A stretch of DNA of 64,000 bases, taken from positions 372,001-436,000 of the forward strand of contig JBJHCY010000002.1 of the NCBI GenBank assembly GCA_050486265.1. Reading direction: 5' to 3'. This document shows positions 53,162 through 60,536 of the stretch, one piece after another. The stretch's first letter is position 1; every line of letters starts with the position of its first letter. Under the pieces are notes generated by a model. The model was not told the origin of the DNA and searched no databases. It saw nothing but the letters and a program-made list of their open reading frames with translations. This DNA is from SLFH01 sp050486265. GTDB taxonomy: Bacteria; Planctomycetota; Phycisphaerae; Phycisphaerales; UBA1924. Position numbers and translations under genes: made by a program.

Positions 53162-55882
53162 TCAGCCGGTGGCCTGCATGGCCGCGGCGATCCCGTTGAT
53201 GCTGGTAAAGAGCACCGATCTGAGGCGGATCATCTCGCCCTCGTCCGCCCCCGTCGCCCGGCGCAGGAGCTCGATCTGGGCGAGGTTCAAGAGGTCCGTG
53301 TCGGGGTTGCGCTCGCGGATGGACCTCTGGATCACCGGGTTGTTGTCCAAGAGTCGCTCCTGCCCGGTGATCGCCAGCACAGCCCTTTCAGCGAGGCGGA
53401 AGTCCTCCTCGATCGTGCGCATCACCTTCGCGCACGCCTCGCCCCCGACGCGATCGGCGTAGCGCCGGGCGATCACCAGCCTGGCCCGGGCCATCTCCTG
53501 CTGGGCGTTGTCGAGCATCGCGCGGAAGATCGGCCAGGCGCGGTACCACTTCGACAGCCGTTCGGCGAGGCCCGCGTCGCTCTCGATCATCGCGCCCAGC
53601 GACGCGCCGATCCCGAACCAGCCCGGCGCGATCGCACGCATCTGCGTCCACGCAAAGACCCACGGGATCGCGCGCAGGTTGTCCATGTTCACCTGCCCGC
53701 CCGAGCGCGAGACGGGGCGGCTGGCGATCGGCAGATCACCGATGTACGCGATCGGGCTCGCCTTGGTGTAGAACGCCCAGAAGTCGTCGTTGTCGATCAG
53801 CTCGCGGTACGCGCGCCTCGAACGCGACGCGAGCTCGTCCATCACGCCGATGTCGCCGGCGCCGATCGCGTCGTCGGGGCCTTTGTCGACATTCGAATCG
53901 TCGGCGGTGAGGATGATCGCCCCGACGATCTGCTCGATGTGCCGGTGCGCCAGCGCCGGCTGCCCGTACCGGAAGCTGATCACCTCGCCCTGCTCGGTGA
54001 ACCGGATGCGTCCGTTGCGGCTGACCGGCGGCGCCGCCAGGATCGCCCGGTTGGCCCGGCCCCCGCCCCGCCCGACCGTGCCCCCGCGCCCGTGGAAGAA
54101 GCGGAACCGCACGCCGTGCTCGCGGCAGACCTTCGCGAGGCGCTCCTCGGCCTTGTGCAGCGACCAGTTGGCGACCCAGTACCCGCCGTCCTTGTTCGAG
54201 TCGGAGTAGCCGAGCATGATCTCCTGCGATTGCCCACGCCCCTGCAGGTGCTTGCGGTAGACGGGGTCCGTAAACAGCTCGCCGAGCAGCGGGCCCGCCC
54301 GCTCCAAGTCATCCACCGTCTCGAACAGCGGCACGACATCGAGTTCGCCCACGCCCGCGTGGAACAGCCCCGCCTCCTTCATGATCACCAGCACCTCCAG
54401 CATGTCGCTGAGGGTGTGGGTCATGCTGATGATCGTGGCGCCGATGCTGCGCCTGTCACGCCGGACCGCCTCGCGCACGACGCGGTAGCAGTCGAGCACC
54501 CCGCGGGCCGCCTCGCCCAGCGCCGCTTCGCGCGGCAGGAGCGGGCGCGGGCTGACCAGTTCCTTGCGCAGCAGTTCGACCCGTCGCGATTCGTCGAGCG
54601 ATGCGTACGACCCCTCGACGCCGGCGAGCCGCAGAAACTCCCCCACCGCCTCTTCGTGGACCTTGGAGTGCTGGCGGATGTCCATCGAGGCCAGGTGCAG
54701 CCCGAAAGCACGGGCCCGGACGATCTCGTCGGCCAGCACGCCCGAATCGGCGACCTCGCCAAGGCCCGATTCGTGCAGGGCCTCGCGGATCAGCTCGAGG
54801 TCGGCGACGAACGCGTCGGCGTGGTAGATCCCCGGGTCCTGCTTCCACCCCTGCAGGCGCGCCATCATCTGGTGCAAGCGGACGCGGTACGGCTCGTGGG
54901 CGAGGTGACGCGTCGCGTCTTCATCGACCAGGCCGAGCCGCCGGTCGGCCTCGATCGCTTCGAGCAGACGGGTCGGCGCCTGCACACGACGCGTCGAAAC
55001 CGAGAGCTCGTGCCGCAGACGCATCAGCGCCTCGCAGTGCAGGTCGACCGCGGCCTCACGAAGCTTCGCCAGCGCCCGCTCGGTCGCCTCGGGCGTCACC
55101 AGCGGGTTGCCGTCGCGGTCGCCCCCGATCCATGTGCGGTATCGCAAGAGCGGCGGCAGGTCCGCCGGGCTGACCGGGTCGCCGCCGAAACAGTCGGCGA
55201 TCGCCGAGGCGATGTCGCGTTGCAGGCGCGGCACGACCGTCCAGATCGCCCCGGTCAGGAAGTACAGCCCGTTGTTGACCTCCTCGTCGACGCGGAGCTT
55301 CTGCGAACGGACCTCGTCGGTCGCAAGCAGCAGCCGCAGCAGATGGCGGAGGCGCTGCGTCTCGCCCTCGCGTTCTTGGGGCGTCAGGTCCTGCGAGAGC
55401 CGCCGGAGCGAATCGCCGATCTCCCGCTGCTTGTGCAGGATCGTTCTGCGCCGCGACTCGGTCGGGTGGGCGGTCAGCGTCGGCTCGATCTCGATCCGCG
55501 AGAGGCGTTCAAGAAAACCCTCGCGGCTGACACCCAGGTTCATCACACGCCGAACCGCCTCCCGCACCGACTCGTGCCGGGGCGACTCGGCCGTCGCCTT
55601 CATCGCCCGCTCGCGGTTGACGCGTTCGATCTCCAGGCGTTCGGCGTTGTTGCGCAGGTGGAAGCGGAAGGTCTGGGCGTTGAGCGTCCGCTCGATCGTC
55701 TCGAGGTCCGCGTGGCGCAGCCGCTCGGCGAGGGTGTCCAGACGCGACGCCTCGTCGCCCTCCGAGGTCGCGGCGTCTCGGAGCTCGCCGATCGCCGAGG
55801 CGAGCTCGGGCCCGAAGGCGTCGGCGATCGCCTCATCGAGCAGGGTGTCGAGCAGTTCGAGATTCTGTTGCAGCGTTCGCAT
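53162..55882 (-). CDS. ppc: Phosphoenolpyruvate carboxylase
   Basis: Ppc carboxylates PEP to oxaloacetate to replenish the TCA cycle. The 906-residue protein has the catalytic EPTLTAHPTESRRRTIL with His139, the WIGGDRDGNPLVT segment, and the second family signature VMLGYSDSNKDGGYWVANW-like MLGYSDSNKDGGYWVANW. The phosphate-loop region FFHGRGGTVGRGGG follows. The C-terminus ends LLNLAQIELLRRATG to SINGIAAAMQATG, close to the usual QNTG end. The N-terminal regulatory serine motif of plants is absent. The ATG at 55882 has a GGGGAGC site. It stands as a single gene with 125 bp to HAAO. Confidence 0.96.
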   Translation of the reverse strand: MRTLQQNLELLDTLLDEAIADAFGPELASAIGELRDAATSEGDEASRLDTLAERLRHADLETIERTLNAQTFRFHLRNNAERLEIERVNRERAMKATAESPRHESVREAVRRVMNLGVSREGFLERLSRIEIEPTLTAHPTESRRRTILHKQREIGDSLRRLSQDLTPQEREGETQRLRHLLRLLLATDEVRSQKLRVDEEVNNGLYFLTGAIWTVVPRLQRDIASAIADCFGGDPVSPADLPPLLRYRTWIGGDRDGNPLVTPEATERALAKLREAAVDLHCEALMRLRHELSVSTRRVQAPTRLLEAIEADRRLGLVDEDATRHLAHEPYRVRLHQMMARLQGWKQDPGIYHADAFVADLELIREALHESGLGEVADSGVLADEIVRARAFGLHLASMDIRQHSKVHEEAVGEFLRLAGVEGSYASLDESRRVELLRKELVSPRPLLPREAALGEAARGVLDCYRVVREAVRRDRRSIGATIISMTHTLSDMLEVLVIMKEAGLFHAGVGELDVVPLFETVDDLERAGPLLGELFTDPVYRKHLQGRGQSQEIMLGYSDSNKDGGYWVANWSLHKAEERLAKVCREHGVRFRFFHGRGGTVGRGGGRANRAILAAPPVSRNGRIRFTEQGEVISFRYGQPALAHRHIEQIVGAIILTADDSNVDKGPDDAIGAGDIGVMDELASRSRRAYRELIDNDDFWAFYTKASPIAYIGDLPIASRPVSRSGGQVNMDNLRAIPWVFAWTQMRAIAPGWFGIGASLGAMIESDAGLAERLSKWYRAWPIFRAMLDNAQQEMARARLVIARRYADRVGGEACAKVMRTIEEDFRLAERAVLAITGQERLLDNNPVIQRSIRERNPDTDLLNLAQIELLRRATGADEGEMIRLRSVLFTSINGIAAAMQATG

Positions 55883-55924
55883 TCAAGGTGCTCCCCGCGG
55901 GTTCCGGGACTGCCGGGCCGGAGC

Positions 55925-56824
55925 TCACTCCTTGAGCCCCTGCGTGGCGATGCCCTCGACAAAGGTACGCTGGGTCAGGAAGAAGAGCACAAGCACCGGC
56001 AGAATCACCATCACGCTCGCGGCCATCAAGAGGTTCCACGAGGTCGCCCCCGCCTGCGACTGGTACGCCTGCAGGCCCAAAGCCAGCGTGAACTGGTCGC
56101 GGTGCTGCAGGAAAATCAGCGGCCCAAGAAAATCGTTCCAGACGAAGATGAAGTAGAACAGCGCCACCACCGCGATCGCCGGGCGGCTCAAGGGCAGGAT
56201 GATCCGCGTGAAGATCCCGATGTGCCCGCACCCGTCGATCCGGGCCGCCTCGTCGAGCTCCTTGGGGATCGTCATGAAATACTGGCGCAGCAGGAAGATG
56301 CTGAACGCGTGCCCGAACCACGCCGGCACCCACAGCGGGCGGAACGAGCCGATCCAGCCCAGCTCCTTGAAGATGACATACAGCGGCGCCATCAGCACCG
56401 GGAACGGGATCATCATCGTCGCCAGCACGACAACGAAGCAGATCTTGCGCCCTCTAAATCGCAGGCGGGCGAAGCCGTAGGCCGCGATCGAACTCGACAC
56501 CACCACGCCCGAGACCGACAGCACCGCGACGATCAGCGTGTTGCGCAGGTAGAGCGGGAAGTCGACGATCGGATCGGTCCACGCCTCGGTGTAGTGGCGC
56601 ACCGCGAACTCGGGGATCCTCGCGGGCTCCGAAGGCAGCAGACGGAGCTCCGTCGAGAGCGTTTCTTCCGCGGGCTTGAGCGAGGTCGAGACCATCCAGA
56701 TCAAGGGCGCCGCGAAGACGAGCGAGACCAGGATCAGCATCGCATAGAGCGCACCGCGAGAGAAGGGCGCGCGGGGCCGGCCGGAGCGCTTGGTTAGGAC
56801 GGTCTCGCCGGGGGCCCGCTTCAT
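55925..56824 (-). CDS. Carbohydrate ABC transporter permease (MalG-type)
   Basis: This 299-residue inner-membrane protein has six predicted helices, starting with YAMLILVSLVFAAPLIWM. The periplasmic loop carries LRLLPSEPARIPEFAVRHYTEAW as in MalG-type permeases. The EAA motif for the ATPase contact is ELDEAARIDGCGHIGIFTRIILPLSRPAI. Together with the MalF-type permease and the substrate-binding protein upstream it makes a CUT1-type sugar uptake system; no ATPase gene is in the cluster, so a shared ATPase elsewhere (as with MsiK/MalK) is likely. It is separated from the other permease by about 410 bp of repeat DNA. The ATG at 56824 follows GGAGG. Confidence 0.92.
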   Translation of the reverse strand: MKRAPGETVLTKRSGRPRAPFSRGALYAMLILVSLVFAAPLIWMVSTSLKPAEETLSTELRLLPSEPARIPEFAVRHYTEAWTDPIVDFPLYLRNTLIVAVLSVSGVVVSSSIAAYGFARLRFRGRKICFVVVLATMMIPFPVLMAPLYVIFKELGWIGSFRPLWVPAWFGHAFSIFLLRQYFMTIPKELDEAARIDGCGHIGIFTRIILPLSRPAIAVVALFYFIFVWNDFLGPLIFLQHRDQFTLALGLQAYQSQAGATSWNLLMAASVMVILPVLVLFFLTQRTFVEGIATQGLKE

Positions 56825-56916
56825 GACGAGGCCTCCGGAACCAGACGGAAACAGGATGCAGAAAGTTGTGTCCGAGTGTGCAATTCACGCTCTCGCGGAT
56901 GACCACAGCGGCAACT

Positions 56917-57153
56917 CGCCCCAAAGGGGCGACGGGTTGTAGCCACGGGTGGAGCGGCATCGGCCGCGCAGCGGGCGATGTCGCGCAACCCGTGGAAAGT
57001 TCGTTGTTCGAATCCGCCCTGAAGGGGCGGAGGAGGTCCGAGAGAGTCCTCCGCCCCTTCAGGGCGGAACTTGCTTTGGAATCGCTTTCCACGGGTTGCG
57101 CCCGCTTCCAGCGGGCTCCACCCGTGGCTACAGCCCTGCGCCCCTTCGGGGCG
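56917..57153. repeat. Head-to-head pair of composite repeat elements splitting the permease genes
   Basis: The 410-bp space between the two permease genes is mostly repeat. Left arm (56917-57034): a CGCCCCAAAGGGGCG hairpin, GTAGCCACGGGTGGAGC, GCGCAACCCGTGGAAAG, and a CCGCCCTGAAGGGGCGG hairpin. Right arm (57047-57153): the same modules in reverse complement, ending CGCCCCTTCGGGGCG. The arms share core modules with the single element at 9116-9234. Together they form a long imperfect palindrome of about 240 bp. Bases 57154-57234 hold nothing recognisable. Confidence 0.88.
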
Positions 57154-57234
57154 GAAACTCGCACTTGATGAACGCTCTGGAGTCAAAACCTCAGGCCGAA
57201 CGCGGACACAGACTCTTTCAGAACACCCCATCCC

Positions 57235-58170
57235 TCACCCCGCCCTGTAGAAAACCAGCCGCCGGCTCGCGAGGAACACCAGCGCCGTGAAGAACAAGAT
57301 GATCAGGAGCTGGATCCACGCCATCGCCGACGCGTACCCCATCTCCGGCCCCAGCAAAAACGCCTTGTCGTACAGGTACATCGTGTAGAAGTAGGTCGCG
57401 CGGTCCGGACCGCCGCCGGTCATGATGTACGGCACCGCGAACACCTGCCACGCCCCTATGATCGCCGTGATCACCGTAAACAAAATCATCGGGCTGATCA
57501 TCGGCACCGTCACATGGATGAACCGCCCCCAGGGCGAGACGCCGTCGAGCTCGGCCGCTTCGTACAGACTCTCTGGCACATCCTGCATCGCCGCGAGATA
57601 GATCACCACCGCCTGCCCTACGCCCCAGAAACTCATCAGGATCAGCGCCGGCATCGCCCAGCCCGGATCGGTCAGCCAGGCCGGCGGCGCCATCTCGACG
57701 CCCGGCAGCAGGTTCACCGCCGCCAGGGCAGGCGTCAGCACGCGGTTGATCAGCCCGTGCTCGGCGTTGAAAAGCCAGAGCCAGATCATCGCCGCCGCGA
57801 CGATCGGCACCAAGGTCGGCACGAACACCGCCGCCCGCCACAGCCCCAGAAACCGCACCTTCTGGTTCAGCAGCCACGCGATCAGGAGCGCCAGCACCGT
57901 CCCGATCGGCACCGCGAACACGGCGTAGATCACCGTGTTGAACACCACCTTCCAGAACACCTCGTCGGCCATCAGACGCCGGTAGTTCTCCAGCCCGATG
58001 AACACCGGCTTCTCGATCAGCGGGTACTGCGTCAGGCTGTAGTACAGGCTCATCGAAACCGGCAGCACCATGAACGCCAGAAATCCGAAGACCCACGGGG
58101 AGATCCACAGGTACCCGGTGATGTCATGGCGGCGTTGGGCGGCTCGCGCCCGCCGGAGTTCGTCGCTCAC
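57235..58170 (-). CDS. Carbohydrate ABC transporter permease (MalF-type)
   Basis: The 311-residue permease is read from a GTG whose last bases overlap the stop of the binding-protein gene (GTGA). It has six predicted helices, the first in YLWISPWVFGFLAFMVLPVSMSLYYSLT. The EAA loop is ESLYEAAELDGVSPWGRFIHVTVPMISP. GPDRATYFYTMYLYDKAF is the typical loop near the end, and the C-terminus is SRRLVFYRAG. MalF-type permeases pair with MalG-type ones to form the channel; its partner lies across the repeat block. Which sugar it carries is unknown. Confidence 0.92.
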   Translation of the reverse strand: MSDELRRARAAQRRHDITGYLWISPWVFGFLAFMVLPVSMSLYYSLTQYPLIEKPVFIGLENYRRLMADEVFWKVVFNTVIYAVFAVPIGTVLALLIAWLLNQKVRFLGLWRAAVFVPTLVPIVAAAMIWLWLFNAEHGLINRVLTPALAAVNLLPGVEMAPPAWLTDPGWAMPALILMSFWGVGQAVVIYLAAMQDVPESLYEAAELDGVSPWGRFIHVTVPMISPMILFTVITAIIGAWQVFAVPYIMTGGGPDRATYFYTMYLYDKAFLLGPEMGYASAMAWIQLLIILFFTALVFLASRRLVFYRAG

Positions 58171-59633
58171 GCCCGGCCCTCCAGGGGGGGCAGGCCCCGT
58201 CGCCTGCGGTTCTCGGCCGCGCGGTCCAGCGCCGCCTGCATCCGGCGCTCGATCCCCTCCAGCACACGCTCGGGCGGCTCTGTCAATCGCCAGATCCGGT
58301 CGAACCCGGCCTGAAACTCCGCCCGGTACTCCGGCCACAGCCTCGTCCGGGGCTTGGCGAACGCCCGTTCAGAATTCGCGATCGCCTCGTGCACGCGGAT
58401 CATCCGGTTCGGGTGCTCGGCGATGAACTGCTCGTCCTCGGCGAGGCGCCGGAAGGGCAGGCTCTTGCCGTGGGCCGACGCCAGCCGACGCTGCACATCC
58501 CGACGCTGCGTATACGCCACAAACTCGAACGCTTCGCGCGGATGCTTCGCCCCCGACGGCACCACCAGCATGTCCGCCTCGATCATCCCCACGGGCTCGG
58601 CGTCGTCCACCAGCGGCCCGTCCATCGGCAACGGGACCGCCGCGTAATCAAACTCCGGCCTGAACCGGTTGATCACATTCGACAGGAACGACCCGTGCAG
58701 CGAGCTCGCCACCCTGCCCATCAGCAGCGGCTGTTCCTGCGAGAAGTAGTTGCCGAAGCCGGACTGGAAAGTCGAAAGCCGCCCCGGCCCCCACTTCTCC
58801 GGATAGGTCCGCACCCACCGATAGGCGCGGACATTCTCGGGCGCCGCCGCCGTCGCCCGGTCGGTCCGCTCGTCGTACAGCTTGCCGCCGAACATGTGCC
58901 CCCAGATGAACGGCCACCACCCCGGCTCGGTCGGCAGAAAACCCGATCGCACCACCCGACGCGAAGCCCCCTCGCCCTCGACCACCGTCAGCGCATCGGC
59001 GACACGGTCGAGCTCCTCGATCGTTCTCGGCGGCCGGTCCGGATCGACGGGCAGCCCCGCGCTCTTCGCCTCGCGGAACAGGCCCCGGTTGTAGTAAAAC
59101 GCGATCGTCGAAGTCGTCGAAGGGAGGCCCCATGTCCGCCCCGCGTGCCGGCACAGGTCCCACACGCGCGGCGCGTACGCCCGGCTGTCGAGCCCCCACT
59201 CATCAACAAACCCGTCCAGGGGCTGGATCGCCCCCGTCTCGCCGAAAAGCGGGAGCGCGTGGTTCCAAAGCCCGATCAGGTCCGGCGGGTCGCCCCCCGC
59301 GATCGCCACCATCGACTTCTGGTCGATCCCGCTCATCGTGAAGTAGCGGACGAAGATGTTCTTCTCGGCGCCGATCGTCCCGTTGAACTCGTCGACCACC
59401 GCCTGCATCGCCGACGCTTCGTGCCCCGTCCACTTTTCCCAGTAGTCGACGATCGTCCGACCCCGCGCCGCCGGGTCGGGCCTCGGGCGGTACAGCACGG
59501 CGTACCCCAGCCCCGCCGCCGCGAGCAGACCGATCGCCGCACGACGCGTGATCGCCCCAACGCCGGGACCAACTCCCGGGCCCGAACCAGTCTGTTGCGG
59601 ACGCTCAGCCAAGCCAGTCTCCAACCGCGTCAC
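58167..59633 (-). CDS. Extracellular solute-binding protein (family 1), Tat-type signal
   Basis: This 488-residue sugar-binding protein feeds the two permeases downstream. The start is uncertain; the GTG at 59633 is chosen for a GAGGCGAGA site. The N-terminal region has ITRRAAIGLLAAAGLGYAVL, a twin-arginine-like signal (weak, lacking the usual Phe-Leu-Lys). The mature part has the family pattern DYWEKWTGHEASAMQAVVDEFN, IFVRYFTMSG, GGDPPDLIGLWNHALPLFGE, TWGLPSTTSTIAFYYNRGLF and GPLVDDAEPVGMIEADMLVVPSGAKHPREAFEFV. No lipobox is seen. Its TGA overlaps the permease GTG, so the genes are translationally coupled. Confidence 0.88.
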   Translation of the reverse strand: MTRLETGLAERPQQTGSGPGVGPGVGAITRRAAIGLLAAAGLGYAVLYRPRPDPAARGRTIVDYWEKWTGHEASAMQAVVDEFNGTIGAEKNIFVRYFTMSGIDQKSMVAIAGGDPPDLIGLWNHALPLFGETGAIQPLDGFVDEWGLDSRAYAPRVWDLCRHAGRTWGLPSTTSTIAFYYNRGLFREAKSAGLPVDPDRPPRTIEELDRVADALTVVEGEGASRRVVRSGFLPTEPGWWPFIWGHMFGGKLYDERTDRATAAAPENVRAYRWVRTYPEKWGPGRLSTFQSGFGNYFSQEQPLLMGRVASSLHGSFLSNVINRFRPEFDYAAVPLPMDGPLVDDAEPVGMIEADMLVVPSGAKHPREAFEFVAYTQRRDVQRRLASAHGKSLPFRRLAEDEQFIAEHPNRMIRVHEAIANSERAFAKPRTRLWPEYRAEFQAGFDRIWRLTEPPERVLEGIERRMQAALDRAAENRRRRGLPPLEGRA

Positions 59634-59743
59634 TCTCGCCTCTGGAGCCCGACCTGTCAATCCGCTACCCGGCGAACGCCGAACCCACGCAGAGGGCGCA
59701 ACAATCAAGACAACGCCGCCCAGAAACTCCGGAAAGGCTCCCG

Positions 59744-60238
59744 ATGCCCTTCGATCCTCAACGCAAGAACAATCGCATGGACACAAGCACCCCGCACCCG
59801 CCGCCCCCCGACCGTTTCGAGATCGACAAACCGGACGAACAGTGGCGGAAAGAGCTCAGCCCCGAGGCCTACCGCATCACCAGAAAGGGCGGCACCGAGC
59901 CCCCCTTCACCGGCGAGTACACCGACACCGAGACCCCGGGCGAGTACCGCTGCGTCTGCTGCGACCAAGTCCTCTTTGAAGCCGGAGAGAAGTTCCACTC
60001 CGCCTGCGGGTGGCCCTCGTTCTCAGCCGCGGCCGGCGAGAAGAACATCGCCGCGAAAACCGACAGCTCCCATGGGATGGTCCGCACCGAGGTCCTGTGC
60101 AGCCGCTGCGGCGCCCACCTCGGCCATGTCTTCAACGACGGCCCGCCACCGACAGGCCTCCGCTACTGCATCAACTCCGCGGCGATCCGCCTGATCCCCG
60201 AGCGTCCGGAGACTCCGAAGTCTTCCGATCGCCCCTGA
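59744..60238 (+). CDS. msrB: Peptide-methionine (R)-S-oxide reductase
   Basis: MsrB reduces R-methionine sulfoxide in oxidised proteins. The 164-residue protein carries the zinc-binding pairs Cys70/Cys73 (YRCVCCDQ) and Cys119/Cys122 (LCSRCGAHLGHVF), the GWPSF segment, and catalytic Cys142 in LRYCINSAA. KELSPEAYRITRKGGTEPPF is the family start. A resolving cysteine may be Cys88. The ATG at 59744 has a GGAAAGG site; one at 59777 is also possible. No signal is present. The 3' end overlaps the convergent 121-residue membrane-protein gene by 68 bp. Confidence 0.95.
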   Translation: MPFDPQRKNNRMDTSTPHPPPPDRFEIDKPDEQWRKELSPEAYRITRKGGTEPPFTGEYTDTETPGEYRCVCCDQVLFEAGEKFHSACGWPSFSAAAGEKNIAAKTDSSHGMVRTEVLCSRCGAHLGHVFNDGPPPTGLRYCINSAAIRLIPERPETPKSSDRP

Positions 60239-60536
60239 TCGAGCCTGCAGCCCAACCCGCAAGCCGCAGCGTCTCGACCAGCACCGCCCCAACGAGCGCC
60301 AGCGGCACAACCACAACCAGCCAGACCGCCCCCGCAAAGGCCAGCCCCGAGGGTGTCCGCGAGAGCGTCCCCTCATCTGCGCCCATCAGCACGGGGATCG
60401 CCAGCACCGCCGCGCAGGCCGCCAAGCCCCCTCGCCAGACCCAAGGATTGCGCCACCGGCCGACCCGCCAGCACGCCCAAAGACACCACAGCGCGCTCGC
60501 CCCCACAAGCGACCAGACAAGCAGTTGCTCGTTCAC
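60171..60536 (-). CDS. Small hypothetical membrane protein
   Basis: The 121-residue product of a GTG start (60536) overlaps the stop of the acylase gene (GTGA). It has three hydrophobic helices: EQLLVWSLVGASALWCLWACW, GGLAACAAVLAIPVLMGA and LAFAGAVWLVVVVPLALVGAVLVETL. The C-terminal 20 residues are hydrophilic and lie antisense to the end of msrB. No family is recognised. The tight coupling to the acylase suggests a shared membrane role. Confidence 0.7.
   Translation of the reverse strand: MNEQLLVWSLVGASALWCLWACWRVGRWRNPWVWRGGLAACAAVLAIPVLMGADEGTLSRTPSGLAFAGAVWLVVVVPLALVGAVLVETLRLAGWAAGSIRGDRKTSESPDARGSGGSPRS

Noticed and set aside
52877..56797. Open frame of about 1300 codons antisense to ppc, HAAO and a permease
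   Set aside because: Its composition (Arg, Pro, His, Leu) is that of antisense GC-rich DNA; three well-supported genes lie on the other strand.
57000..57030. TTGTTCGAATCC, resembling a tRNA T-arm sequence
   Set aside because: No acceptor, D or anticodon stem can be built around it; it belongs to the composite repeat element.
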